32,191 bases of DNA from Bacillota bacterium. GTDB taxonomy: Bacteria; Bacillota; Negativicutes; Sporomusales; Sporomusaceae. Made by a program: the position numbers and the translations under genes. Position 1 is the first letter of the stretch. Every line of letters begins with the position of its first letter. Location: contig JAEWGR010000131.1 of assembly GCA_023388195.1 (NCBI GenBank), forward strand, positions 1-32,191. Direction: 5' to 3'. Shown piece after piece: positions 15,840 through 23,967 of this stretch. The notes under the pieces are model-generated. The model was given only the letters and a program-made list of their open reading frames with translations, searched no databases and was not told the origin of the DNA.

Positions 15840-16400
15840 TCAACTATTTGTTGCTTTCCTCGCAGCAGCGAAGATTTTTTCCACAACAGCCTTCATCACA
15901 CAGGGCATAAGGATATAGATGGGAAAACTATAAATATGCTGCCATTTTAACGGCACATATAACCCTATTGCCGTCAATAGGGGCTCACAAATAAAGGCAA
16001 ATACACCGGCTGTCAGCACACTGATACCGATAAATCCCCGCCATTCCTGAAAGCACTGATATTCCAGCATATAGATCACCGGCAACGGACTGGAATCTAT
16101 AAAGGAGACAAAGGAGCCAAAAGGCAGCAATTTATAGGGATATGTCCAGTGTCCGGTTTCATAGCCTATGGTGTCAAGCCGGATAATGACCAGGTTCATG
16201 AGCAGCCCGAACAGCAGCAGCTCCGGCAATTTTTTCCGGTCAGCCTGATAATAGAAGATGATCCACGGCACAATAAGCAAGGCTAAAAGAAACCACCATT
16301 GCCAGGTAAACAGATTATACACCAGCCAGTATTCAATCCGGTCCTGGGTTAACGTACAGGTTAACTGCGCTAATTGCTCATTATTGGGCAAACCAGACAT
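15840..16400 (-). CDS. CBO0543-family membrane protein
   Basis: A 186-residue integral membrane protein with about five hydrophobic segments, of the CBO0543 family found mainly in spore-forming Firmicutes. Recognisable parts are WQWWFLLALLIVPWIIFYYQADRKKLPELLLFG (about residues 33-65, given here as landmarks WQWW and ADRKKLPELL), the PLPVIYMLEYQ segment (about 104-114) and WQHIYSFPIYI (about 153-163). Function is unknown. GGAGGGGG precedes the ATG. A 9-bp inverted repeat at 16414-16438 abuts that ribosome binding site. It is downstream of, and codirectional with, the SPOCS protein, with 91 bases between them. Confidence 0.88.
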   Translation of the reverse strand: MSGLPNNEQLAQLTCTLTQDRIEYWLVYNLFTWQWWFLLALLIVPWIIFYYQADRKKLPELLLFGLLMNLVIIRLDTIGYETGHWTYPYKLLPFGSFVSFIDSSPLPVIYMLEYQCFQEWRGFIGISVLTAGVFAFICEPLLTAIGLYVPLKWQHIYSFPIYILMPCVMKAVVEKIFAAARKATNS

Positions 16401-16413
16401 TCAATTCCCCCTC

Positions 16414-16438
16414 CAGGTTATAGAGATAATATAACCTG
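16414..16438 (-). promoter_or_regulatory. inverted repeat in leader of CBO0543 gene
   Basis: CAGGTTATA (16414-16422) and TATAACCTG (16430-16438) are perfect 9-base arms with a 7-base loop, directly upstream of the ribosome binding site of the CBO0543 gene. No T run follows, so an operator or translational control hairpin is more likely than a terminator. A second, weaker hairpin lies at 16443-16462. Confidence 0.4.
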
Positions 16439-16491
16439 CAAGAGCCGGGAATTATTCCGGCTGCCTTATACAATGCCCACCCCGCCCTTAC

Positions 16492-17268
16492 TTATCCTTT
16501 CGGCTTATACGGCAGGCCCTGCGTTCCCTGATATAACATAACCTCCCGGTCAGCCATTACCTTGACGGTAACCCGCAATACAACCGAGACGTCAAAGCGC
16601 CGGGTGCAACGCCTTTTGTGCGGTTTGCAATGATGGTCATGGTCGTGATCGCAGCCACAGTCGGGCTTGCATTTATGTTTCTTATGTTTCTTGTGCTTGT
16701 GATGACCATCATGGCAGTCACAATCATCATCCCAGTCGTCACAGTCATCGTCATAATCATCGCAATCACAATCACAGTCACAATCATCGTCCCAATCATC
16801 ACAATCATCATGGTCATCATAGTCATGACCCTTTTTTTTGTGCCAATAGGCACGGCAGTGCTCATCAACGTCATAATCGACAAATTCGACGACGACACCG
16901 GCGTCAGCGTCCATCCCCCGCCTGGCTCCCGGAATATCGGCGTGGGCTGTGAAGCGTATTGGCCACACCTCTACGGCATGCACCGGCTGTCTGGGCCGGC
17001 AGGCAACATATAAGGCTTTGACCTCGAATTTGCCTCTGACAATAACCTTATCGTGTATGACATCAACACTGTTAATCTGCAGCCGTTTTACAAAAACGTC
17101 AACAATTTGCTCAATGCCAGGTTTATGCCGCGGCACAACCACATGAACATCAATTGATTTCTGAACGTCCTCCGCACCCAATACCTGCTGGACGACAAGA
17201 GACTTCGGGCCGGTGCTGATACCGGCGGTACAATATTGCGGCCGGTCCCATGGTTCTATGTGTGTCAT
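16492..17268 (-). CDS. SPOCS (DUF3794) domain protein with Asp/Cys/His-rich insert
   Basis: A 258-residue protein. Residues about 20-140 and 222-248 fit the beta-rich SPOCS/DUF3794 domain that occurs in spore-envelope proteins such as SpoVID and SipL. Between them, residues 143-222 form a low-complexity insert: first Asp/Cys (two copies of DDCDDWDDDCDC at 154-165 and 174-185), then His/Lys/Cys (189-222), with 13 Cys in all. The insert could bind metal or cross-link in the coat. I chose ATG 17268, which has AAGGAGGG 6 bases upstream, over one 57 bases earlier without a ribosome binding site. The domain suggests a role at the spore surface. That role and the metal binding are inference. Confidence 0.9.
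   Translation of the reverse strand: MTHIEPWDRPQYCTAGISTGPKSLVVQQVLGAEDVQKSIDVHVVVPRHKPGIEQIVDVFVKRLQINSVDVIHDKVIVRGKFEVKALYVACRPRQPVHAVEVWPIRFTAHADIPGARRGMDADAGVVVEFVDYDVDEHCRAYWHKKKGHDYDDHDDCDDWDDDCDCDCDCDDYDDDCDDWDDDCDCHDGHHKHKKHKKHKCKPDCGCDHDHDHHCKPHKRRCTRRFDVSVVLRVTVKVMADREVMLYQGTQGLPYKPKG
16603..16827 (-). repeat. low-complexity repeat encoding the Asp/Cys/His insert
   Basis: GAT/GAC, TGT/TGC and CAT/CAC codons dominate. A 60-base unit encoding 20 residues is repeated about twice, giving the two DDCDDWDDDCDC copies. Such DNA can expand or contract by slippage, so length probably varies among strains. Confidence 0.8.
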
Positions 17269-17344
17269 TGTTACCCTCCTTTCGCGTCTTATACCATATA
17301 TATGCAAAAGCAGGGAAGAAGACAACAGTTGTTTGCGATAATAC

Positions 17345-18253
17345 CTATTTACTTATGCTTTCCAGTCCCCGGAAACCGGGCGAATCTGTATAACTAATAA
17401 TAAAATCGATAAATGCCTGAGCCGCTTTTGACAGATATTTACCTCTCTTCCAGGCCAGACCGATCGTGATTGATAAAGGCTCTGCCAGCGGCACACCAAC
17501 TAAATTAGGCTGGTTACGAATTACCATATTCATTAAAAAAGAAATGCCGGCATTACTTGCGACCATCGCCTTAATTGTCTCAATCTGATTGGAAGAAAAT
17601 ACTATACGGGGGGTAAAACCGTAACGTGCACATTCTTCAAGTACCAGTTGGCGGTGATAGAATTCTTGTTTTAAAAGAATGAAAGATTCTGCCTGCAATT
17701 GACCGAAATCAACCGACTCTGCCGCATGCAGACGATGCTCAGGCGCCAGGCACAGCATGATTTCCTGCCGGGTAATAGGGACAGTATTAAGGACTGTTGA
17801 AGACTCAGGCAGAATGATAAGGCCTAAGTCCAATTCTTCTTTTTCCAGCATTGACCGGGCTGCCAGCGACCCTTCTTCATACATCACTACATCGAGATTG
17901 GGGTAAGCGGTCTTAAACTGATTAAAAATATTTGGGAAAAGATAGGCGCCAATCATCGGCGGAGCAGCAAATTTAATACTCCCCCGGTTCAGCTTGCGAA
18001 AATCCTCCATTTCCAGTACAGCCTGGCGAACATCAAATAAAACTTTTTGTACCCTAAGCTGAAAGGCTTGCCCCTCAGCAGTTACAGCAATCTTTTTCTG
18101 ACTGCGATCAAACAGGAATACCCCCAGTTCTTCTTCCAGCTTCTGAATAGCGTTAGTAATTGAAGGCTGGGCCACATGCAGTTCTCCGGCTGCCCTGGTA
18201 AAGTTCTGCAGCCGGCAGACCGCTTCAAAATATTCAAGTTGACGCAATTCCAC
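17345..18253 (-). CDS. LysR-family transcriptional regulator
   Basis: A 302-residue LysR-type regulator. The N-terminal winged helix-turn-helix is at residues 1-60 (LEYFEAVCRLQNFTRAAGEL, then QPSITNAIQKLEEELGVFLFDR) and the substrate-binding effector domain is at about 90-295. It is divergent from the dicarboxylate transporter-fumarase-fumarate reductase operon, with 137 bases between the starts. The position, together with the LysR/T-N11-A-like sites between them, makes it the likely regulator of that operon, activated by a C4-dicarboxylate. The arrangement recalls E. coli ttdR beside ttdABT. GGAGG precedes the ATG. Confidence 0.95.
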   Translation of the reverse strand: MELRQLEYFEAVCRLQNFTRAAGELHVAQPSITNAIQKLEEELGVFLFDRSQKKIAVTAEGQAFQLRVQKVLFDVRQAVLEMEDFRKLNRGSIKFAAPPMIGAYLFPNIFNQFKTAYPNLDVVMYEEGSLAARSMLEKEELDLGLIILPESSTVLNTVPITRQEIMLCLAPEHRLHAAESVDFGQLQAESFILLKQEFYHRQLVLEECARYGFTPRIVFSSNQIETIKAMVASNAGISFLMNMVIRNQPNLVGVPLAEPLSITIGLAWKRGKYLSKAAQAFIDFIISYTDSPGFRGLESISK

Positions 18254-18272
18254 GTTATGATTCCTCCATTTT

Positions 18273-18311
18273 CAATAGTTACTACCTATTGTACCATAGA
18301 ATATCGATATT
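18273..18311. promoter_or_regulatory. LysR-type operator candidates in divergent promoter
   Basis: CAATAG-N7-CTATTG (18273-18291) has 6-base arms and contains a T-N11-A core, as expected of a LysR recognition site. AATATCGATATT (18300-18311), a perfect 12-bp palindrome, follows 8 bases later. A -10-like TATATA at 18341-18346 with no good -35 would suit an activator-dependent promoter for the plus-strand operon. Functional assignment is inference. Confidence 0.55.
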
Positions 18312-18390
18312 TTAATTAGTTATGTACCGGTGCTAAAGTATATATAGGGTATTATCAAAATCATCTAAAAATAAAGGAGGATTTATTAAC

Positions 18391-19794
18391 GTGGACAATA
18401 AAATTGTCAAAGCCCTGGCCACTGTGGCCGTAGGCGCAGCCATCTGGTTTTTCCCCATTCCGGCTGGCCTTAAGCCAGAAGCCTGGCATCTGCTGGCTAT
18501 TTTTGCTGCGACCATCTTTGGCTTTATTATTCAGCCCTTGCCTATCGGTGCAGTAGCCCTTATCAGTGTAACATTCACCGCACTTGCCGGTGTGCTCAAA
18601 CCCGCCGAAGCTCTCAGTGGCTTCGCCAATACCACAATCTGGCTGATTGTTGCCGCTTTTTTATTTGCCAAAGGCTTTATCAAAACCGGCTTAGGCCGCC
18701 GCATTGCCTTTATTCTCATCAAAGCCATCGGCGACAGCACCTTAAAATTAGGTTATACCCTGGTGCTCAGCGACCTTATTATCAGCCCGGCCACCCCTTC
18801 CAACACGGCTCGCGCCGGTGGCATTCTTTTCCCGATTGTCCGCAGCCTCTGTACAGCCTTTGACTCAGAACCCGGCCCAACAGCCCGTAAGGTAGGCAGC
18901 TATCTCATGCAGACAGCCTACCAGGGCAATACCATTACCTCGGCCATGTTCCTGACCTCAATGGCCGGCAACCCCCTGATCGCTCTCCTTGCCGCCAAAA
19001 CACTGAACATCCAGTTAAGCTGGGGTCAATGGGCTTTAGCCTCTGTCGTTCCTGGTATTATTTCGCTGCTGGTGGTTCCGTACTTCCTGTACAAGTTCTA
19101 CCCGCCCGAGATTAAGAAAACGCCAGAGGCTAAAGCCCTGGCAGCAAAAGAGCTTGAGAATATGGGTCCGATGGCCTGGGGAGAAAAAATTGTGGCAATG
19201 GTATTTGTGGGTGCCCTGATTCTGTGGAGTACCTCCCAGTATACCAAACTGGATGCCACTGTTGTCGCCCTGTTAGCCGTTGTTGTCATGCTGATCACCC
19301 AGGTACTGGAATGGAAAGATGTTCTTGACGAAAAAGGCGCCTGGGATACACTGATCTGGATGGGTGCCCTTGTCGGTCTGGCTGATTATCTCTCAAAACT
19401 TGGTTTCATTCCCTGGTTTGCCAATACTATGGCAGCAAGCATTGCCGGCATCCCCTGGCTGCAGGCATTTATCGTCCTCACGATCGTTTATCTATATGCT
19501 CATTATGCTTTCGCGAGCCTTACTGCCCATATCACAGCCATGTATCCGGCTTTTATCGCAGTAGCCGTGGCTGCCGGTGCCCCGGCCTACCTGGTTGCCC
19601 TGTCACTGGCTTTTATGTCCAATCTGTGCATGTCACTGACCCACTATGCGGCCGGCCCGTCGCCGATCTATTTCGGTGCAGGTTATGTCGACCAAAGCAC
19701 CTGGTGGCGGCTTGGTTTCATCATATCTGTCATTAACCTGATTATATGGGTTGGCTTAGGTTCGATCTGGTGGAAATTTCTCGGCCTTTGGTAA
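18391..19794 (+). CDS. DASS-family (SLC13) dicarboxylate transporter
   Basis: A 467-residue permease with about eleven to thirteen membrane segments, of the divalent anion:Na+ symporter family. Both signature hairpin motifs are visible: SPATPSNTARAGG (about residues 132-144) and SLTHYAAGPSPIYFGAGY (about 414-431). Relatives include bacterial 2-oxoglutarate/malate translocators and the tartrate:succinate antiporter TtdT. The start is GTG at 18391, 10 bases after AGGAGG. It is the first gene of the operon containing fumarase and fumarate reductase, so malate, fumarate or tartrate uptake, possibly in exchange for succinate, is the best guess. Confidence 0.94.
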   Translation: MDNKIVKALATVAVGAAIWFFPIPAGLKPEAWHLLAIFAATIFGFIIQPLPIGAVALISVTFTALAGVLKPAEALSGFANTTIWLIVAAFLFAKGFIKTGLGRRIAFILIKAIGDSTLKLGYTLVLSDLIISPATPSNTARAGGILFPIVRSLCTAFDSEPGPTARKVGSYLMQTAYQGNTITSAMFLTSMAGNPLIALLAAKTLNIQLSWGQWALASVVPGIISLLVVPYFLYKFYPPEIKKTPEAKALAAKELENMGPMAWGEKIVAMVFVGALILWSTSQYTKLDATVVALLAVVVMLITQVLEWKDVLDEKGAWDTLIWMGALVGLADYLSKLGFIPWFANTMAASIAGIPWLQAFIVLTIVYLYAHYAFASLTAHITAMYPAFIAVAVAAGAPAYLVALSLAFMSNLCMSLTHYAAGPSPIYFGAGYVDQSTWWRLGFIISVINLIIWVGLGSIWWKFLGLW

Positions 19795-19840
19795 TACTGA
19801 ACACAGTTGAATCTTTTTTGATATAGAGAGGAGTTACTAT

Positions 19841-20686
19841 ATGCGTACAATTCAGGCCCAGCAAATCACTGACGCCGTCGCAAAACTGGCAATTGATGCC
19901 AATTACTATTTATCTGAGGATGTTTTTAATGCATTGGTCGCAGGTAAAGCTAAAGAGGAATCTCCACTTGGCAGGGAAATCTTTGACCAAATCATTAAAA
20001 ATGCCTGTATTGCCAGAGATGAGGATAAGCCGATGTGCCAGGATACCGGGCTTGCCGTAGTCTTTGTTGAACTAGGCCAGGATGTCTGTATCGAAGGCGG
20101 CACCTTGGAGGCAGCAATTAATGCCGGTGTCGCCAAAGGCTATACCGAGGGCTACTTACGCAAATCAGCCGTAGCCGAGCCGCTGTTTAACCGTAAAAAT
20201 ACCGGTGACAATACCCCGGCCATCATTCATGTGGAAAGTGTGCCAGGCAATCAGCTTAAAATTGTTCTTGCTCCCAAAGGGGCCGGCAGTGAAAACAAGA
20301 GTGGCCTTAAAATGCTGATACCAGCCGATGGGGTGGGAGGAGTAAAGAAGTTTGTTGTGGAAACAGTTGAAAATGCCGGTTCTAACCCCTGTCCGCCGAT
20401 TGTTGTTGGGGTAGGCATCGGCGGTACAATGGAAAAGGCTGCTATTCTGGCCAAGAAAGCCCTGATCCGCCCGTTGACGACGCGCAATTCACACCCCGAT
20501 TATGCTATACTTGAAGGCGAATTATTAGAGCTGCTTAATAAAACCGGTATTGGCCCCCAGGGTCTGGGTGGCCGCATCACAGCCCTTGCCGTTAATATTG
20601 AATGGTATCCTACCCATATAGCCAGCCTGCCTGTAGCCGTAAACATCAACTGTCATGCCACCAGGCATGCGGAAGTAATCCTTTAA
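19841..20686 (+). CDS. class I fumarate hydratase (or L-tartrate dehydratase) alpha subunit
   Basis: A 281-residue alpha subunit of the oxygen-sensitive [4Fe-4S] hydratase family, which converts malate to fumarate or, in the Ttd branch, tartrate to oxaloacetate. The three cluster cysteines are probably Cys66 (PMCQDTG), Cys184 (NPCPPIVVGVGIGG) and Cys271 (NINCHATRHAE). Their spacing (118 and 87) is close to that of single-chain class I fumarases. Length fits two-subunit fumarases of anaerobes better than TtdA. It is followed 12 bases later by the beta subunit. The downstream fumarate reductase genes favour fumarase. GAGGAG precedes the ATG. Confidence 0.93.
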   Translation: MRTIQAQQITDAVAKLAIDANYYLSEDVFNALVAGKAKEESPLGREIFDQIIKNACIARDEDKPMCQDTGLAVVFVELGQDVCIEGGTLEAAINAGVAKGYTEGYLRKSAVAEPLFNRKNTGDNTPAIIHVESVPGNQLKIVLAPKGAGSENKSGLKMLIPADGVGGVKKFVVETVENAGSNPCPPIVVGVGIGGTMEKAAILAKKALIRPLTTRNSHPDYAILEGELLELLNKTGIGPQGLGGRITALAVNIEWYPTHIASLPVAVNINCHATRHAEVIL

Positions 20687-20698
20687 GGGGGGAAAGCC

Positions 20699-21256
20699 AT
20701 GACTAAACAAGTTCGAATCACCACACCACTGACCAACGAAGCAATAAAAAATCTCAAAGCCGGGGATAGTGTGCTTATTACCGGTGTCATCTATGCGGCT
20801 CGCGATGCGGCTCATAAATGTATGGTTGAAGCTCTTGACCGCGGGGAAGAACTGCCGGTGGATTTCACCGGGCAAATGGTTTATTATGTCGGCCCCTCGC
20901 CGGCGAAACCGGGTGAGCCGATCGGCTCAGCCGGCCCGACCACCAGTGGCCGGATGGATGCCTACGCACCGCGCCTGCTGGATAAAGGTCTAAAAGGAAT
21001 GATTGGCAAAGGCTACCGCTCGGCGGCGGTTATCGACAGTATGAAACAGCATGGTGTGGTTTATCTTGTGACCACCGGCGGGGCCGCCGCCCTTATCGCC
21101 AAAACAATTAAGTCGTATGAAGTAGTGGCTTACGGCGATCTGGGGCCTGAAGCACTGGCCCGGATGGAGGTAGTGGATTTCCCGGCCATTGTAGCGATTG
21201 ATAGTACCGGAAAAAACGTCTATCATGAAGGGCAAAAGGCCTACCGGCAAGAGTAA
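20699..21256 (+). CDS. class I fumarate hydratase beta subunit
   Basis: A 185-residue beta subunit, equivalent to the C-terminal domain of single-chain class I fumarases. The substrate-binding stretch GSAGPTTSGRMDAYAP (about residues 76-91), the KGMIGKG turn and the TTGGAAALIA segment (about 125-134) are all present. With the alpha subunit it forms a cytoplasmic hydratase that supplies fumarate to the reductase encoded next. A GGGGGG-type ribosome binding site precedes the ATG, and the gap from the alpha gene is 12 bases. Tartrate dehydratase beta is the alternative. Confidence 0.93.
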   Translation: MTKQVRITTPLTNEAIKNLKAGDSVLITGVIYAARDAAHKCMVEALDRGEELPVDFTGQMVYYVGPSPAKPGEPIGSAGPTTSGRMDAYAPRLLDKGLKGMIGKGYRSAAVIDSMKQHGVVYLVTTGGAAALIAKTIKSYEVVAYGDLGPEALARMEVVDFPAIVAIDSTGKNVYHEGQKAYRQE

Positions 21257-21310
21257 AATTGACGCCGGCAAAATTTTGCAATGCATATAATACGATCATC
21301 GAGGTGAATC

Positions 21311-23020
21311 ATGCTTAATTTTGACGTACTCGTTATCGGCAGCGGCGGCTCGGGAATGCGGGCTGCCCTGGAAGCAGGCCGGCAACAAGGCCTCGCTGTC
21401 GGCCTGATGACTAAAATGTTCCCTACCCGCTCAGCCACCGGCTGTGCCCAGGGCGGCATTAACGGTTCTTTGCAGAATACCGATCCTACTGATTCTATTG
21501 AAAAACATATTTTTGATACCGTAAAAGGCAGCGACTATCTTGGCGATCAGGATGCCATTGAACATTTTATCAGCAGCATGCCTGCCGCCATCCGGGAATT
21601 GGATTACCTGGGTGTCCCCTTCTCCCGGGACGGCCAGGGCCGCATTGCCCAGCGCAATTTCGGTGGCGCGTCCTCACCCCGGACCTGTTTCTCGGCTGAT
21701 GTAACCGGTCATGTTATTTTGCACACCCTGTATGAGCAGTGCCTGAAGCATGGCGTAAAAATGCTGGCAGAATGGTACCTGCTGCAAATTGTTACCGACC
21801 AGGGCAAACTATGCGGGGTGGTCGCTTATGATTTAAAAGGCGGCCGGATTGTTCCCATTGCGGCCAAAGCGATTATTGTCGCCACCGGCGGCGCCGGCCG
21901 CATGTACTGGCTCCGCACCACCAACCCGTTTACCTCGACCGGCGATGGTATTGCCGCTTGCTTTGATGCCGGCATCCCGGTCAAAGACCCTGAGTTTGTT
22001 CAGTTCCACCCTACCGGCCTGGCCGGCACCGGCATTCTGATGTCGGAAGCCTCCCGGGGGGAAGGCGGTTATCTGCTGAATAACCAAGGTGAACGTTTCA
22101 TGGCCCGTTATGCGTCGGAAAAGATGGAGCTTGCTACCCGTGACCTTGTCTCCCAGGCTATTGAGACCGAGATTAAAGAGGGACGCGGCTTTGGTGAGGG
22201 CCTGAGCGCGTACGTACAACTGGATCTGCGTCATTTGGGCCGGGATAAAATCCTGGAGCGTTTGCCCCAGATTCGCGATCTGGCAATTACCTTTGAACAG
22301 GTTGATCCGATTGAACAGCCCATCCCAATCCGCCCCAGCTGCCATTATTCGATGGGCGGTATTGATGTCATTGACTACCGTACCTGTGCGACCGCGGTAG
22401 AGGGTATTTTCGCCGCCGGCGAGGCGGCCTGTATCTCCGTCCACGGCGCTAACCGCCTTGGCGGCAACTCGCTGGCCGACATTGTTGCTTTCGGCAAATT
22501 TGCCGGTCAGGGCGCTGCCGCCTGCGCCAGGCAGCGGCAAGCGGTCAATCAGGATCTGGTTGGCCAGGCCGCCCGGGCCTGGGAGATAAAATATGACTCG
22601 GTTACCACCAGAAAAACAGGCGTTACTACAGCCTCAATCCGGGACCGACTGGCTGAAGTTATGTGGAATAACGTCGGGGTATTCCGTAGTGGTGAGGAAA
22701 TGAAGGCAGCACTCACAGTCGTTGACGGCTTGCTGCAGGAGTACCAGACCGTCATGGTGCCTGACCAAAACAAGCTCTATAATACAGCCTTTGTCAACTA
22801 TATCGAACTCGGCAGTATGCTTACAGTGGCTAAAACAGTCGTCCTTGGAGCCCTGAACCGTCAGGAAAGCCGCGGCAGTCATTGCCGGGCCGATTTCCCC
22901 GGCCGTGATGATGCCAACTTCCTGAAACACACCCTCGTGTCCAGGGAAGGCCAGTCGTACAATATATCTTACCGGCCAGTTGTAATCACTAACTACCCGC
23001 CGGCAGAAAGGAAATATTGA
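21311..23020 (+). CDS. fumarate reductase/succinate dehydrogenase flavoprotein subunit
   Basis: A 569-residue flavoprotein. The FAD-binding GSGGSG is at residues 10-15, the capping domain follows, and the fumarate-site residues can be aligned with E. coli FrdA: His233 (HPTG), Glu246, Arg277, His345 (HYSMGG) and Arg382 (GANRLGGNSL). The residue that carries covalent FAD, normally His in an SHT motif, is Ala42 here (RSATGCAQGG), so FAD is probably bound non-covalently. There is no Tat signal, so it acts in the cytoplasm. The stop overlaps the start of the iron-sulfur gene (TGATG). Context with an HdrB-like subunit points to an E-type or thiol:fumarate-reductase-like enzyme working mainly as a fumarate reductase. 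Confidence 0.95.
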   Translation: MLNFDVLVIGSGGSGMRAALEAGRQQGLAVGLMTKMFPTRSATGCAQGGINGSLQNTDPTDSIEKHIFDTVKGSDYLGDQDAIEHFISSMPAAIRELDYLGVPFSRDGQGRIAQRNFGGASSPRTCFSADVTGHVILHTLYEQCLKHGVKMLAEWYLLQIVTDQGKLCGVVAYDLKGGRIVPIAAKAIIVATGGAGRMYWLRTTNPFTSTGDGIAACFDAGIPVKDPEFVQFHPTGLAGTGILMSEASRGEGGYLLNNQGERFMARYASEKMELATRDLVSQAIETEIKEGRGFGEGLSAYVQLDLRHLGRDKILERLPQIRDLAITFEQVDPIEQPIPIRPSCHYSMGGIDVIDYRTCATAVEGIFAAGEAACISVHGANRLGGNSLADIVAFGKFAGQGAAACARQRQAVNQDLVGQAARAWEIKYDSVTTRKTGVTTASIRDRLAEVMWNNVGVFRSGEEMKAALTVVDGLLQEYQTVMVPDQNKLYNTAFVNYIELGSMLTVAKTVVLGALNRQESRGSHCRADFPGRDDANFLKHTLVSREGQSYNISYRPVVITNYPPAERKY

Positions 23021-23967
23021 TGCGCCAGATAACATATAAGATTGAACGCTTTGATGGAACAAAAAATTTCATACAGGAATATACCTTTGCCCATCAGCCA
23101 GGAAAAACCATTCTCTGGGGTCTGATTACCATCAAGGAAACCATTGATCCCACCCTGGCTTTCACCGCAGCCTGCCGGGCGGCGGTATGCGGTGCCTGCG
23201 CCGTTCGTGTCAATGGGCAAGCCCTGCTGGCCTGTGAAACCCCGCTTGACGGTATCCTGGGCCGCTTCGGTGATACCCTGACCATCGGCCCAATCCAAAA
23301 CTTCCAGGTCATTCGCGACCTTGTCGTCAACTGGGAGCCCCAGGCAGAACATCTGCTGGCAGCCAACACCTGGCTGCAGCCTAAAGACGAATTCAGCGCC
23401 CAGGCCGGCTGCCGGCAAAACGCTGCCGACTTTAAGAAAATCAACACCCAGGCCGGCTGTATTCTTTGTGGCGCCTGCGCCTCCGAATGTTCCAAGCTCA
23501 GTGCGAATAACAAGGATTTTCTTGAACCTTTTACCTATTCCAAGGTGTGGAAATTCGTTGCCGATACCCGGGACAAGTCGACAGACGAACGCATTAAAGC
23601 AGTGCTTGATAAAGGCCTCTGGCGCTGTCTGCATTGCGTCGAGTGCAGCACAAAATGTCCCAAAGGCTTGGCTCCCGGCGAGGATATTGCCCGGCTGCGC
23701 CGGTTGTCCATTAAGCTCGGTTATACCAATAATCCCGGTGCCCGCCACGCCCTGGCCTTTTTCCGGGATATTGAAGACACCGGCCGCCTGAATGAAACTA
23801 AATTGTCGGTACGGAGTGCCGGTATGCTGGGCTCAATGGCCAAATTTCCTTTTGCCTTCCGCCTGCTGCGCCGGGGGAAACTCAATCCTTTCCATAACCC
23901 TGGCAAGGTTAAAGGCCATGAGCAGATTAGGGCTATCCTCAAAGCAGTAAGGGAGAGTGAGAAGTAA
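23020..23967 (+). CDS. fumarate reductase/succinate dehydrogenase iron-sulfur subunit
   Basis: A 315-residue protein. The N-terminal [2Fe-2S] domain has Cys52, Cys57, Cys60 and Cys72. The C-terminal bi-cluster domain has CILCGACASEC (Cys147, 150, 153, 157) and CLHCVECSTKCP (Cys203, 206, 209, 213). Cys206 occupies a place that is not Cys in classical enzymes with a [3Fe-4S] cluster, so two [4Fe-4S] clusters are likely, as in E-type SdhB and TfrB. About 70 residues extend beyond the usual SdhB end. I chose ATG 23020, which shares a base with the upstream stop, not the TTG just before it. The HdrB-like gene starts inside its stop (TAATG). Confidence 0.94.
   Translation: MRQITYKIERFDGTKNFIQEYTFAHQPGKTILWGLITIKETIDPTLAFTAACRAAVCGACAVRVNGQALLACETPLDGILGRFGDTLTIGPIQNFQVIRDLVVNWEPQAEHLLAANTWLQPKDEFSAQAGCRQNAADFKKINTQAGCILCGACASECSKLSANNKDFLEPFTYSKVWKFVADTRDKSTDERIKAVLDKGLWRCLHCVECSTKCPKGLAPGEDIARLRRLSIKLGYTNNPGARHALAFFRDIEDTGRLNETKLSVRSAGMLGSMAKFPFAFRLLRRGKLNPFHNPGKVKGHEQIRAILKAVRESEK

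Noticed and set aside
16640..16830. Repetitive DNA as a CRISPR array
   Set aside because: The repeats are continuous coding codons for Asp, Cys and His without spacers or cas genes.
16618..17013. Plus-strand frame with long runs of Val, Ile and Met, like a membrane protein
   Set aside because: It is the complement of the Asp/His-rich repeat (GAT/GAC read as ATC/GTC). It has no ribosome binding site and overlaps the well-supported SPOCS gene.
21833..22540. Minus-strand open frame of 235 codons inside the flavoprotein gene
   Set aside because: Shadow of a conserved gene, with no recognisable domain or ribosome binding site.
22993..23748. Minus-strand open frame of 251 codons inside the iron-sulfur gene
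   Set aside because: Shadow of a gene whose cysteine motifs are intact in the sense frame.
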